DNA from: Kofleriaceae bacterium
Lineage (GTDB): Bacteria > Myxococcota_A > Polyangia > Haliangiales > Haliangiaceae
Length of the DNA: 47,504 nucleotides
NCBI GenBank assembly: GCA_018058095.1
Contig: JAGPCO010000053.1
Coordinates: forward strand, 1 to 47,504
Direction: 5' to 3'
Shown: positions 23,723-33,068 of the stretch, in pieces
How positions within the stretch are numbered: position 1 is the first letter of the stretch
How the letters are laid out: each line of letters starts with the position of its first letter
Notes under the pieces: model-generated
What the model was told of the DNA's origin: nothing
What the model saw: only the letters and a program-made list of their open reading frames with translations
Databases searched by the model: none
Program-made: the position numbers and the translations under genes

Positions 23723-26638
23723 TCACCGCCGGCCAACCGGCCGGCGCCGGCGTCCGAGCACGATCACCGCCGCCGCCAGCCAGATCAGGCCGGTGCCGGT
23801 CGTGCCGCCTTCAGTGCGACAGCCGCAGCCGCCGGCGTCGCCGTCGCCATCCGGGTCGGGATCGCCGGGCCCGCCGGCGCCGTCGAGCGTGCCGTCGAGA
23901 TCGCGGTCGTGCCCGACCCGCACGCCGGACCCGGGCGGCACCGCGGTGAAGGTCACCTCTTGCCCCGCGGTGGCGGCCAGGGCGCGGAGGTCGGCGTCGG
24001 GCAGCGCCGGGCCGCCGTCATCGGGCAGCCAGCTGCCGTCGGCCTGCATGAGGTAGCCGCGGACCCGCTCGCCGACGCGCACCTTGGCGACCAGGTCGCA
24101 CTCGGTGACGTCGGGGCCGAGCAGCTTGGAGGTGAACGGCGCCCGGGCGCGGGCCCGCAGCAGCTCGATCCGCGGGCCGACCGCGGCGGCGTTGTCGGCG
24201 CCCAGCGTGACCTGCTGCCCGACGATGGGGGCCAGGTCGGTGTCGAACTCGAGCACGAACGCCTCGACGTCGCGCCGCTGCGGATCACCGCCGTCGAAGC
24301 CGGCCACGCTGTTCGGCGCGAACACGCTGGCGCGGAAGAAGCGGAACAGGGTGTCGAAGCTGCCGTCGTGCAGGAAGCCGAAGCCGCGGATCTGCGGGCC
24401 CTGCGGCGACGAGTCGGTCGTCAGCGTGAAGGCGGTCTGGATCATCCCGAACATGCCGACCTTGGTGTAGGCGTTGCGCAGGTGCGGCACCTTGAGGATC
24501 TGCGGCTCGTTCTCGAAGCTCTGCTTGCGGCCGGTGCCGAAGAAGCCCTGGGCCGGGTCGAGCTCGTGGCAGCCGTTGCAGGTGAAGCCGAACCCGGGCA
24601 CGCCGTCGGACAGCCGGGGTCCGGTGTAGAAGGCGTGGCCACGCGCGGCCGCCGGCGACAACGTGTTGTCGAGCGGCCGGATCGGGTTGGGCGGCAGGGT
24701 CAGGGCCATCGCGAACTCGGTGAACGCGTTCATGTCATCGTCGGAGATCACGGCGGCCCGGCCGAGCAGGCCCTCGAACGCGACCACGAAGTTGCGGAAC
24801 GACAGGCGGGCGTCGGTCGGGTCGTCGCCGTACACGCCGGTCGCGCGGTCGCCGCGCCAGTGCTGGGCCCCGCTGTTGACCATGCCGCGCAGGGTCTGGG
24901 TGGTCATCGGCCCCTTCATCGGGTGGAAGTCGGCGGCGCGACCTGTGCCGTTGATCGGCGGTGAGAAGCCACCGGCGGCGGCGCCGAGCAGGACCTCGAT
25001 CGGGCTCTGGCTGACGTCGCCATCGGGGTTGCCCAGGTCCCACGCCAGGTGATCGAGATCACCGAACACGTGGCAGCTGGCGCACGAGGCCTCGCCGTTG
25101 GCCGAGCTGGCGCGGGCGTCGTACAGGAACCTGCGGCCGGCCACCACCGCGGCCGGCTCGGGGTTGAACATCGGCACGTGCGCGACCTCGGCGCCGGTGG
25201 CCAGGTCGAGCACCGCGACGGCGTTGTCGAACCGGGTCAACACGTACAGCCGGCCACGGGCGGCGTCGAGCGCCAGCCCGGCCGGGCCGCCGCCCGGCAC
25301 CTCGAGGTAACTCGCGCTCAGGGCCTCGGGGTCGAAGCTGTCGTCGGCCAGGGCCGCGGTCGGCAACACGCCGACCCGGCTCGAGCCCATGGCCGCCACG
25401 TACAGGGTCGCGCCGTCGGGGCTGATCGCCAGGTCGGTCGGGATGGCCAGGCTGTGGGCGGCGACGCCGTCGGGGGCGGTGGCCAGCCCGTAGCTCAGGT
25501 GCTTGTTGAGGTGGCGCGGGCGGACCTCGGCGCCGCGGATGACCGTGATGCGGGCCTCGGCCAGGTGGCCACGGAGCGAGTGGCCGGCGAAGGTGCCCGG
25601 CCCCTCGAACCGCGCCTCGTTGCGGGCCTCCTGGCCGGACACGAACAACGTGCCGTCGACCGGATGGACCGCCATGTTGAACAAGGTGGTGCCGACGCCG
25701 CTGTGGACCTGGGTCGTGGTCAGGCTGGTGGCGTCGAGGGCGAACACGTCCTCGTCGGGCAGCTCGAACCGCACCGCGTCGCTCCAGTCCCGGCCGAGCT
25801 CGTCGACCCACTGCTCGCGGACCGGATCGAACCGGACGATGAGGCCGACGTGCGGGGCGCGCACCCCGGCGTAGTTGGTGGCCGGCCCCGGGCTCCCGCC
25901 GGGCAGGTCGGCGCCATCGACCACACACGGCGCGGCCGTGGTGAAGCCGACGCAGACCGCGCCGGCCGAGATGGTGGTGGTGCGGTTGCCGGAGTGGAAG
26001 ATGGCGACGTAGACGGTGCGGCCATCCGGGCTGGTCGCCAGCGCCCGCGGCGTGTCGCCGAACAGCGTCACGATCTGGATCGGGGTCCCGCCCAGGGAGG
26101 CATCGGGGGCGGTGGCGTCGAACACCCAGACGTCGGCGCGGCCGAGCCCCGGGGTGGTCAGCTGCGGATCGCCGGCGCCGGGCACCCCGGCCAGCGACGG
26201 GTCGACCCGGTGCTGGCCGCGGTGGGCGGTGGTGATGAAGGCCCGTCCGCGTCCGTCGCCGGCGAACACCACGTCGCGCGGCTCGTCGCCGACCAGCAGC
26301 GTACGCACGACCCGGCGGGTCGCGACGTCGACCACGCTGACGCTGTCGGACAGGTGGTTGACCACCCACACCTCGCCGTCGGTGCGGGCGGCGACGGCGA
26401 CCGGCTCGAGCCCGACCTGGACCTCACCCTCGAGGGTCAGGCCGGTCGGGGAGACGGCGAAGATGGCCAGCCGGCCGTCGGGCACGTTGAGGGCGAACAG
26501 CCGGCCGCCGTCGGGGGACAGCGCCAGCGGCCGGACCGGGCCGCTCTCGAACGTGACGAACGGGGGCGCCGCCTGCGCGGTCGCGACCGCGGCGAGGGTG
26601 AGGGCGACCAGGCTGGCGAACACGGCGGTGGCGCGCAT
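23723..26638 (-). CDS. YVTN-type propeller fused to a di-haem cytochrome c peroxidase-like domain, MYXO-CTERM tail
   Basis: A 971-residue exported protein (signal peptide to about residue 23). Residues 30-500 hold propeller blades (VSVVDVATRRVVRTLLVGDEPRDV; DGATLYVAAMGSSRVGV; AVLDLATGAEVAHV). The C-terminal half resembles di-haem cytochrome c peroxidase/MauG: CASCH near residue 520 and CNGCH near 686, with LRGMVNSGAQHWRG and PHLRNAYTKVGMFG between and after them. It ends with an Asp-rich stretch, GGCGC, a hydrophobic helix and RRRR, a MYXO-CTERM sorting signal. It may be a surface peroxidase or an oxidase of a protein partner. The site at 26686-26706 suggests RegA control. Confidence 0.85.
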   Translation of the reverse strand: MRATAVFASLVALTLAAVATAQAAPPFVTFESGPVRPLALSPDGGRLFALNVPDGRLAIFAVSPTGLTLEGEVQVGLEPVAVAARTDGEVWVVNHLSDSVSVVDVATRRVVRTLLVGDEPRDVVFAGDGRGRAFITTAHRGQHRVDPSLAGVPGAGDPQLTTPGLGRADVWVFDATAPDASLGGTPIQIVTLFGDTPRALATSPDGRTVYVAIFHSGNRTTTISAGAVCVGFTTAAPCVVDGADLPGGSPGPATNYAGVRAPHVGLIVRFDPVREQWVDELGRDWSDAVRFELPDEDVFALDATSLTTTQVHSGVGTTLFNMAVHPVDGTLFVSGQEARNEARFEGPGTFAGHSLRGHLAEARITVIRGAEVRPRHLNKHLSYGLATAPDGVAAHSLAIPTDLAISPDGATLYVAAMGSSRVGVLPTAALADDSFDPEALSASYLEVPGGGPAGLALDAARGRLYVLTRFDNAVAVLDLATGAEVAHVPMFNPEPAAVVAGRRFLYDARASSANGEASCASCHVFGDLDHLAWDLGNPDGDVSQSPIEVLLGAAAGGFSPPINGTGRAADFHPMKGPMTTQTLRGMVNSGAQHWRGDRATGVYGDDPTDARLSFRNFVVAFEGLLGRAAVISDDDMNAFTEFAMALTLPPNPIRPLDNTLSPAAARGHAFYTGPRLSDGVPGFGFTCNGCHELDPAQGFFGTGRKQSFENEPQILKVPHLRNAYTKVGMFGMIQTAFTLTTDSSPQGPQIRGFGFLHDGSFDTLFRFFRASVFAPNSVAGFDGGDPQRRDVEAFVLEFDTDLAPIVGQQVTLGADNAAAVGPRIELLRARARAPFTSKLLGPDVTECDLVAKVRVGERVRGYLMQADGSWLPDDGGPALPDADLRALAATAGQEVTFTAVPPGSGVRVGHDRDLDGTLDGAGGPGDPDPDGDGDAGGCGCRTEGGTTGTGLIWLAAAVIVLGRRRRPVGRR

Positions 26639-26685
26639 GCGCTACCGTCGCGTGTCCACGCCGTCGGGCCAAGGGCGGTGGTGCT

Positions 26686-26706
26686 CCTGCGAAATCTTGC
26701 CGCAGG
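26686..26706. promoter_or_regulatory. CCTGCG-N9-CGCAGG operator upstream of the peroxidase-like gene
   Basis: CCTGCG (26686-26691), spacer aaatcttgc and CGCAGG (26701-26706), a perfect interrupted palindrome 48 bases upstream of the minus-strand start at 26638. It shares the TGCG-N9-CGCA core with the sites at 15492, 18238 and 19231 but has different outer bases, so it is the least certain of the four. Confidence 0.5.
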
Positions 26707-26715
26707 TGGGCGCCG

Positions 26716-27945
26716 TCAGATCGTGCAGTCGGTCACGAACAGATCGCTGATGAGGGCGATCGGATCGGCGCTGGCGCCAGGGTAGACCGCGCCCATCGAG
26801 GTGTCGCCGGCGCCGAACTCGACCACGGTGAGGTCGGTGCTGGTGGCGGTGTCGCGGTAGGTCCGCAGGTTGACCCGGTCGTCGTCGGCCAGGGCCAGGC
26901 CGTCGTCGATCGAGGCGAGCGCCCCGTAGGTGCGCACCAGCGCGCCCCGGACCTGGGCCGCCTCGGCCGCCGACAGCTGGCTGGCCGCGGTGATGGCGCG
27001 GTCGGTGCGCAGGGTGAACCGGGAGTCCCGCTTCATCGCCGCGTAGTCGTCGGGCAGGGTGCACACCGCGGCGCGCGCCGTGCACTCGAGCAGGTCGCCG
27101 TCGTGGATCGAGGTCGCCTTGTCGCCCGACCGCCGCTCGAAGATGGCGCCGTACGAGTTGTCGCCGGCGCCGTACTCGTAGGCGATGAAGGTGCGGCGCG
27201 ACGCCTGCTCGAGCACCCAGCTCACGTTGATCTCACCCTGGTCGACCCGGCTGATGGCCTCGGCCGCGGTGGTGACGTCGGTGTGGGCCGACTGCTGCAC
27301 GGCGATGACCAGCTGGGCCTGGTCGTCGGCGGTCAGGTTACCCAGGGTGGCGGCGGTGATGACGTTGCGATTGAGGATCGCCAGGGCCGGGTTGTCGGCC
27401 AGGTCGCCGTACGTCTCGCCGAACAGGCAGCTGTCGGGCGCGGCGCAGCCGGCGCCCTGGCACGTGCCGGTCAGCCCGAACTTGCCGCGGGTGGTGCTGG
27501 CGTAGCCCTTGACCAGCGCGCGGTAGCGCCCGGCTGGCAGCGTGCGGATCAGCTGCGAGTAGTCGGTGTTGCCGTAGTCGTCGTTGCGGGCAAGGTACGG
27601 GCCCCACGATCCGGTCGGCCCCTGCCTGTACAGGTACAGCACGGTGTCGGTCCGGCGCTGCCCGAGCACCGCATAGCTGGTGGTGAGGTTGACAGTCGCA
27701 TCGGCGCTGAGGTCGAAGGTCCAGGCGTGGTAGCGCTCGGCGCTGGTCAGCTCGGCCGTGGCCTTGACCGCGAAGGGCAACACGCCGTGGTTGGTCGGAG
27801 CCCGGAACGAGTCGGCCTTGTCGAGGTCGGCCGGGAGCTCGTCCTCCTCGCCCTTGTCGTCGCCAGCCAGGCAGCCGGCCAGGGCGGCCGGGGCGAGCAG
27901 GGTGGCGAGGACGATCGAGGCCAGGCGCATGGGGAGCAAACGCAT
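26716..27945 (-). CDS. Secreted lipoprotein with two copies of an about 100-residue repeat
   Basis: A 409-residue predicted lipoprotein (lipobox LAGC, C25). Residues 50-160 resemble a PPC-type beta domain (YHAWTFDLSADATVNLTTS, then LPAGRYRALVKGY). Two related repeats follow at about 184-289 and 305-408. Each has NRNVITAATL / DRAITAASQL, a helical stretch, then YEYGAGDNSYGAIF / VEFGAGDTSMGAVY and a terminal DGDLLECT / SDLFVTDCT. The ATG at 27945 is chosen because GGAGG lies 6 bases upstream. I do not recognise the repeat family. No catalytic motif is evident. Confidence 0.68.
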   Translation of the reverse strand: MRLLPMRLASIVLATLLAPAALAGCLAGDDKGEEDELPADLDKADSFRAPTNHGVLPFAVKATAELTSAERYHAWTFDLSADATVNLTTSYAVLGQRRTDTVLYLYRQGPTGSWGPYLARNDDYGNTDYSQLIRTLPAGRYRALVKGYASTTRGKFGLTGTCQGAGCAAPDSCLFGETYGDLADNPALAILNRNVITAATLGNLTADDQAQLVIAVQQSAHTDVTTAAEAISRVDQGEINVSWVLEQASRRTFIAYEYGAGDNSYGAIFERRSGDKATSIHDGDLLECTARAAVCTLPDDYAAMKRDSRFTLRTDRAITAASQLSAAEAAQVRGALVRTYGALASIDDGLALADDDRVNLRTYRDTATSTDLTVVEFGAGDTSMGAVYPGASADPIALISDLFVTDCTI

Positions 27946-28058
27946 GGCCCTCCGCCCAAGCAAGCGGCGGGCCGCGTCATGACACGCCGCCGCCACCCAG
28001 GGCGCCCAGATCTCGCCAGGTTGAGCTGGGGATCCGGCTCGCCGCCAGGTCCTGGCAA

Positions 28059-28072
28059 GCCGGCTAGCCGGC
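28059..28072. other. Perfect 14-bp palindrome with a CTAG centre
   Basis: GCCGGCTAGCCGGC lies in the 190-base gap between the small NPCG lipoprotein gene and the repeat lipoprotein gene, both on the minus strand. It may be a terminator stem or a binding site. CTAG is rare in DNA of this composition and is the insertion target of the elements at 5.9 and 16.2 kb, but no element end flanks it. The rest of this gap holds nothing I recognise. Confidence 0.4.
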
Positions 28073-28135
28073 CATTGTCGTCGAGGACGACACGGCGGCA
28101 GGGCGGCGGGGCGGGGCCCCGGATCGACGGGCGGC

Positions 28136-28441
28136 TCAGCTCAGGATGAAGCCGCGGCCCATGCCGCCCTCGCCGTCCTCACCACACGGGTTGCCGCGCG
28201 GGCGCTCGCCGCATGGGTTGCCGCACGGGTCCGGCGTCTCGGTCGTGGCCGTGCCGTCGCCCTCGGTCGGGCTGCCCTCGGTGGCGCCGCACGGGTTGGC
28301 CGGATCGGCCGCGACCGGATCGGGCGCGACCGGCGTGGTGGCGGCGGCGTTGTCCTTCTTGCAGCCGGGCGCGGCCAGCATGGCGCCGGCCACGACCACG
28401 GTGCGCCAGATGACGGAGGAGGCGTCTCGACGGTTCTTCAT
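28136..28441 (-). CDS. Small lipoprotein with four PCG motifs
   Basis: A 101-residue predicted lipoprotein (MKNRRDAS, hydrophobic run, APGC with C27, then KKD). The mature part is low in complexity: a Pro/Ala/Asp stretch, then Cys residues C51, C73, C77 and C86, each in a PCG context (NPCGATE, DPCGNPCGER, RGNPCGED), ending GGMGRGFILS. The repeated NPCG and the conserved-looking tail suggest metal binding or post-translational modification. I do not know the family. The ATG at 28441 is chosen over an ATG 18 bases upstream as it gives a normal signal n-region. Confidence 0.6.
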   Translation of the reverse strand: MKNRRDASSVIWRTVVVAGAMLAAPGCKKDNAAATTPVAPDPVAADPANPCGATEGSPTEGDGTATTETPDPCGNPCGERPRGNPCGEDGEGGMGRGFILS

Positions 28442-28507
28442 GGCCGGCGAGCGTGACACGGGGCCGGGGCGGATTCAACCAGGCGCCGGGCGGGTGATCA
28501 CCCGGCC

Positions 28508-30505
28508 TCAGCGGCCGCGGCTGCGCAGCGCGGCCGTCACCACCGCGTCGACGGTGAGGCCGAACTTCTCGAGCAGGACTTCGCCCGGGGCCGACGCGCC
28601 GTAGCGGTCGAGCCCGACCACCTCGCCGCGATCGCCGACGTGCTCGCGCCAGCCGAACGTGACGCCGGCCTCGACCGCGACGCGCGCGGTCACCGCCGGC
28701 GGCAACACGCTGGCGCGGTAGGCCGCGTCCTGGCGCGCGAACAGCGACCAGCACGGCATCGACACCACCCGCGCCGCCACGCCCTGGCCAGCCAGCCGCT
28801 CGCGCGCGGCCAGCGCCAGCCCGACCTCGGAGCCGGTGGCGATGATCACCACGTCGACCGTGCCGCCGGCGCCGTCGGCCAGCACGTAGGCGCCACGCTC
28901 GGCCCCGGGCGCGCCCGGCGCGGTCACCACCGCCAGATCCTGGCGCGACAGCACCAGCGCGGTCGGCCCGTCGGTGCGGGTCATGGCGTGGCGCCACGCC
29001 GCCACCGTCTCGTGGGCGTCGGCCGGGCGCACCACGTCGAGGTTGGGCATGGCGCGCAGGGCCATGAGGTGCTCGACCGGCTGGTGGGTCGGGCCGTCCT
29101 CGCCCAGGCCGATCGAGTCGTGGGTCCACACGTAGATCACCGGCTGCTTGTTGAGCGCGGCCAGCCGCACCGCCGGCCGCATGTAGTCGGAGAACACGAA
29201 GAACGTCGACGCGAACGGGCGCAGGCCGCCGTGGTAGGCCATGCCGTTGGCCATGGCGCCCATCGCGTGCTCGCGGATGCCGAAGCGCACGTTGCGGCCG
29301 GCGCCGGTGCGGTCGTAGTCGCCGCCCGGCACCAGGGTCTTGGTCGAGCCGCCGAGGTCGGCGTCGCCGCCGAGCAGCGCCGGCACCGCCTTGGCCAGGG
29401 CCGCCATGATCTTGCCGGAGGCGACGCGGGTGGCGAGGTTGTCGCCGGCCTTCCACGTCGGCAGCTCGCGGTCCCAGCCGGCCGGCAGCCGACCGGCCAC
29501 CGCGTCGTCGAAGCTGGCCGCCAGCTCGGGGTGGGCGACGCGCCACGCCGCCAGCCGCTCGCGCCAGGCGGCGTGGGCGGCGCGGCCGCGCTCGCCGATG
29601 CCGGCCATGTGCGCGCCGGCCTCGTCCGGGACGTGGAAGTACCGCTGCTCGTCCCAGCCGAGCGCGCGCTTGGTCGCCGCCACCTCGGCCTCGCCCAGCG
29701 GCGAGCCGTGCGCGCTGGCGGTGCCGGCCTTCTTGGGCGAGCCGAAGCCGATGGTGGTCTTGATGATGATGATCGACGGCCGGCTGGCCTCGGCCTTGGC
29801 CTCGGTCAGGGCCCGGTCGAGCCCGGCCAGGTCGCGATCGCCGTCGGTGACACGCAGCACCTGCCAGCCGTAGGCGGCGTAGCGCGCGGCCACGTCCTCG
29901 CTCATCGCCAGCGAGGCCGGCCCGTCGAGGGTGATCTCGTTGGCGTCGTACAGGTAGATGAGCTTGCCCAGGGCGAGGTGGCCGGCCAGCGCCGCCGCCT
30001 CGTGCGAGATGCCCTCCTGGACGTCGCCGTCCGAGACCAGCGCGTAGGTGAAGTGATCGACGACGGTGTGGCCGGGCCGGTTGAACAGCGTGGCCAGGTA
30101 CCGCTCGGCCAGCGCCATGCCGACCGCGTTGGCGCTGCCCTGGCCGAGCGGGCCGGTGGTGGCCTCGACGCCGGGCGTCTCGTGCCACTCGGGGTGGCCG
30201 GGGGTGTTGCTGCCCCACTGCCGGAACGCCTTGAGGTCGTCGAGCGACACCGCGAAGCCAGCCAGGTGGAGCAGGGCGTACTGCAGCATCGAGCCGTGGC
30301 CGGCCGACAGCACGAAGCGGTCGCGATCGAACCAGGTCGGCGCCGTCGGGTCGACCTTGAGGTGCTGCTGCCACAACACGTAGGCCATGGGCGCGCAGCC
30401 GAGCGGCAGCCCGGGGTGGCCGGAGTTGGCCTTCTGGATGGCGTCGATCGCCAGGGTCCGGATCGTGTTGATGGCCAGGGTCGCCAGCGCCTCGTTCGCG
30501 ATCAC
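28508..30505 (-). CDS. tkt: Transketolase
   Basis: Thiamine-diphosphate enzyme of the pentose phosphate and Calvin-type sugar interconversions. The 665-residue length is standard. Motifs are [21 protein letters not shown] (with the catalytic His), [38 protein letters not shown]-like [12 protein letters not shown] and DANEITLDG for thiamine diphosphate/Mg2+, and [35 protein letters not shown] and GRYGASAPG-like DRYGASAPG in the pyrimidine and C-terminal domains. The start is GTG at 30505. It is monocistronic: its neighbours are unrelated lipoproteins and the 146-base upstream gap faces a divergent gene. Confidence 0.96.
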   Translation of the reverse strand: MIANEALATLAINTIRTLAIDAIQKANSGHPGLPLGCAPMAYVLWQQHLKVDPTAPTWFDRDRFVLSAGHGSMLQYALLHLAGFAVSLDDLKAFRQWGSNTPGHPEWHETPGVEATTGPLGQGSANAVGMALAERYLATLFNRPGHTVVDHFTYALVSDGDVQEGISHEAAALAGHLALGKLIYLYDANEITLDGPASLAMSEDVAARYAAYGWQVLRVTDGDRDLAGLDRALTEAKAEASRPSIIIIKTTIGFGSPKKAGTASAHGSPLGEAEVAATKRALGWDEQRYFHVPDEAGAHMAGIGERGRAAHAAWRERLAAWRVAHPELAASFDDAVAGRLPAGWDRELPTWKAGDNLATRVASGKIMAALAKAVPALLGGDADLGGSTKTLVPGGDYDRTGAGRNVRFGIREHAMGAMANGMAYHGGLRPFASTFFVFSDYMRPAVRLAALNKQPVIYVWTHDSIGLGEDGPTHQPVEHLMALRAMPNLDVVRPADAHETVAAWRHAMTRTDGPTALVLSRQDLAVVTAPGAPGAERGAYVLADGAGGTVDVVIIATGSEVGLALAARERLAGQGVAARVVSMPCWSLFARQDAAYRASVLPPAVTARVAVEAGVTFGWREHVGDRGEVVGLDRYGASAPGEVLLEKFGLTVDAVVTAALRSRGR

Positions 30506-30651
30506 GTTGCCTCCACGGTGTCAGCCGGTTGTGCAAGACGCCGGGCGCCGGGGCGACCGACGGCGCGGACGCTACCACAGCGGGGCCGCCCGCCCGGTCG
30601 CGGCCGGGATCACCTGGCCCACACCGGCGCCGGCGCTGGTACCGTCGCGGC

Positions 30652-33015
30652 GTGAGCGGCTCACGCGTCTCCGTCCTGCTGGTGGTCGCGCTGACCGGGG
30701 CCTGCCTCGACGAGGTCACCCAGTACTGCGCGGCGGTCGACCTGGTGTGCCCACGCTCGACGGTGTGCACCCCGCGCGGCTGCCTACCGCCCGCGCTGCT
30801 CGCGGCCTGCGCCGGCCAGGACGCGGGCGCGCTGTGCGACCTGGCCTCGGGCGTGCGTGGCCGCTGCGCCGACGACGGCGTGTGTACCGCGCGGGTGTGC
30901 GGCGACGGTGTGGTCGACACCGACCTGCTCGAGCAGTGCGACGACGGTCGCAACCACCGCCTGCGCGATGGCTGCACCGATCTGTGCGCGGCCGAGCGCC
31001 CGGCCTGGACCACCATCAACCCGCCTTACCTCGTTCGCGGCGGTCTGCCGGTCGCGACCTACGACTCGTTTCGCCGGCGCGTCGTCGCCCTCAGCGACAG
31101 CCTGGGCGGGCTGGTCGAGTTCGACGGCCGGGTCTGGCACGCGCCGCCGACCGATCCGCCCCGTCTGCTTCGACACACCCTGGCCTACGACCCCCTGCGG
31201 CGCCGCGTGGTGGCGTTCGGCGGCACCCTGTTCGATCAGGACGGGGGCTCGACGATGAGCGATCGCACGTGGGAGTACGACGGGCGGCGCTGGGAAGAGC
31301 GGGTGTTGCCGGTGCGGCCGGCGGCGCGGCTCGGCGCGGTCATGGCGTTCGACCCCGATCGCGGCCAGGTCGTGCTGTTCGGCGGGAACTCGGACGGCGG
31401 TCTGCTGGCCGACGTGTGGACCTACGACGGCGTCGGCTGGACCGAGCTGTCGACCACCGGCACGCCGCCGCCGGTGACGGCCAACGGCCGCGTCCTGGTG
31501 CACGACCCGCGCGGCCACCGCCTGGTGCTGATCGGTGGCCTCGCGGTCGATGACGCCTGGGCCCTGGTCGGGGCCCGGTGGCAGCCACTCCCCGCCGTCG
31601 GCCTGCCGGCCCGCGTCGCCGCGGTCGAGCCCAGCAGCGGCCGGGTGGTCGCGTTCGGCAGCGTCGACAGCCTGGGCCCGATGCAGGGCGCGGCCCTCGT
31701 CGGTGATGCCTGGGAGCGCCTGCAAGATGGGCCGGCGGGTTACGGCGTCATCGCCGGCACCCTGACGCCGACGCCGACCGGGGACCTGCTGTGCCTGGAC
31801 GGCCTGGGTGGCCCGACGTGGCGATACCGGGCCGGGGCCTGGGCCGAGCTCGACGCCACCCCGGAGTTCGGGCGGCCCGCGAGCGCGTTCGATGAGGCGC
31901 GGGCCCGCCTGGTCACGGTGCTCGCCAACCCGGGGGGCCGGCTCGAGACCTGGGAGCTGGTCGAGGGGGTCTTCACCCGGGTCGGAGTCCAGGACCTCGG
32001 CGGGCTCGGGCGACCCGCGCTGACCTTCGATCGCCGGCGCCAGCGCCTGCTCCTCGTCGGGGGGGCGTCTGGGCGCGAGGTCTGGACCTGGTCCGAGGCG
32101 GGGTGGCAGGTGCTGCCGGTGACCGGGGCGCCGCCGGCCGGCCAGACCTGGACCGGCACCTACGACCCCACCGGCGATCGCCTGGTCTTGGTCGGGGCTG
32201 GCACGGGCGATCGTGCCCAGACCTGGGCCCTCAGCGGCGCGGGGGTGTGGAGCGAGCTGGGGGGCGCCGAGGCCCCGCCGTCCGGTGACGCCAGCCTGAT
32301 CTTCGACGAACGGGGTGACCGACTGCTGCTGTACGCGCCGACGAGTCGGACCGAGCCGGACCTTCGCTCCGAGCTGTGGGAGCTGCGTGGCACCACCTGG
32401 CGCCGCCTGGTCGTGCCGCTCGCCGCGCCGGCGCAGCCAGCCGAGGGCTTCGTGTTCCACCGCAGCCTGGGCCGGGCGGTGCTGGTCCAGACCGCGTTCC
32501 CGCCGCAGCCGCTCTGGGCCGGGCCCCGCAACCTGTGGGTGTTCGACGGGCTGGCCTGGCAGCCCGAATTCGTCGACGACGCGCCGGCGCCGCGCAGCGG
32601 GGCGACCTACACGTTCGACCCGCTGTCCCAGGGGGTCGCGGTGATCGGCGCGCCCCTCGACGTCGACCTGCTGCGCTGGCGCGACACCGCCACGCTCGAT
32701 GAGCGCTGCGACGGCGTGACCGATCTCGACCAGGACGGGCTGGCCGGCTGCGCCGATCCCGACTGCTGGGGCTGGTGCGCGCCGGCATGCGAGCCGGGCG
32801 CGAGCTGCGCCAGCGCGAGCTGCGGCGACGGCGTGTGTACGGCCGAGCGCGAGGACCCTTGGCGCTGCCCGGTCGACTGTGACCCGGCGCCGGCGGCGTG
32901 CGGCGACGGGGTGTGCAGCGCGCGGGACGAGACCCTGGCCGGCTGCCCGGCCGACTGCGCGGTGTGCGCGGATGGGGTGTGCTCGGCCGCCGAGGCCTGC
33001 CCGGTCGACTGCTGA
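30652..33015 (+). CDS. Kelch-repeat lipoprotein with DUF4215-like and C-terminal Cys-rich repeats
   Basis: A 787-residue predicted lipoprotein (MSGSRVSVLLVVALTGAC, C18). After a Cys-rich start comes a DUF4215-like segment, CGDGVVDTDLLEQCDDGRN. The bulk is a Kelch-like propeller with repeated RRRVVAFGG, GQVVLFGGNS, HRLVLIGG and RLLLVGGAS strands followed by W-x-Y/L-x-G-x-x-W strands. The last about 70 residues contain three CGDGVC...CPVDC-type repeats, common in myxobacterial surface proteins. The GTG at 30652 starts the signal peptide directly. A structural or adhesive role is likely; no enzyme motif is visible. Confidence 0.78.
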   Translation: MSGSRVSVLLVVALTGACLDEVTQYCAAVDLVCPRSTVCTPRGCLPPALLAACAGQDAGALCDLASGVRGRCADDGVCTARVCGDGVVDTDLLEQCDDGRNHRLRDGCTDLCAAERPAWTTINPPYLVRGGLPVATYDSFRRRVVALSDSLGGLVEFDGRVWHAPPTDPPRLLRHTLAYDPLRRRVVAFGGTLFDQDGGSTMSDRTWEYDGRRWEERVLPVRPAARLGAVMAFDPDRGQVVLFGGNSDGGLLADVWTYDGVGWTELSTTGTPPPVTANGRVLVHDPRGHRLVLIGGLAVDDAWALVGARWQPLPAVGLPARVAAVEPSSGRVVAFGSVDSLGPMQGAALVGDAWERLQDGPAGYGVIAGTLTPTPTGDLLCLDGLGGPTWRYRAGAWAELDATPEFGRPASAFDEARARLVTVLANPGGRLETWELVEGVFTRVGVQDLGGLGRPALTFDRRRQRLLLVGGASGREVWTWSEAGWQVLPVTGAPPAGQTWTGTYDPTGDRLVLVGAGTGDRAQTWALSGAGVWSELGGAEAPPSGDASLIFDERGDRLLLYAPTSRTEPDLRSELWELRGTTWRRLVVPLAAPAQPAEGFVFHRSLGRAVLVQTAFPPQPLWAGPRNLWVFDGLAWQPEFVDDAPAPRSGATYTFDPLSQGVAVIGAPLDVDLLRWRDTATLDERCDGVTDLDQDGLAGCADPDCWGWCAPACEPGASCASASCGDGVCTAEREDPWRCPVDCDPAPAACGDGVCSARDETLAGCPADCAVCADGVCSAAEACPVDC

Positions 33016-33068
33016 CGGCGGGTGGTGCGGGCCGGCGGGCGAGGGTGGATTCCAGTAAGCTCCAGGCC

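Noticed and set aside
28059-28072. The CTAG-centred palindrome as another insertion or empty site of the IS5-derived element
   Set aside because: Neither terminal repeat nor hexamer run flanks it, and it does not coincide with a stop codon.
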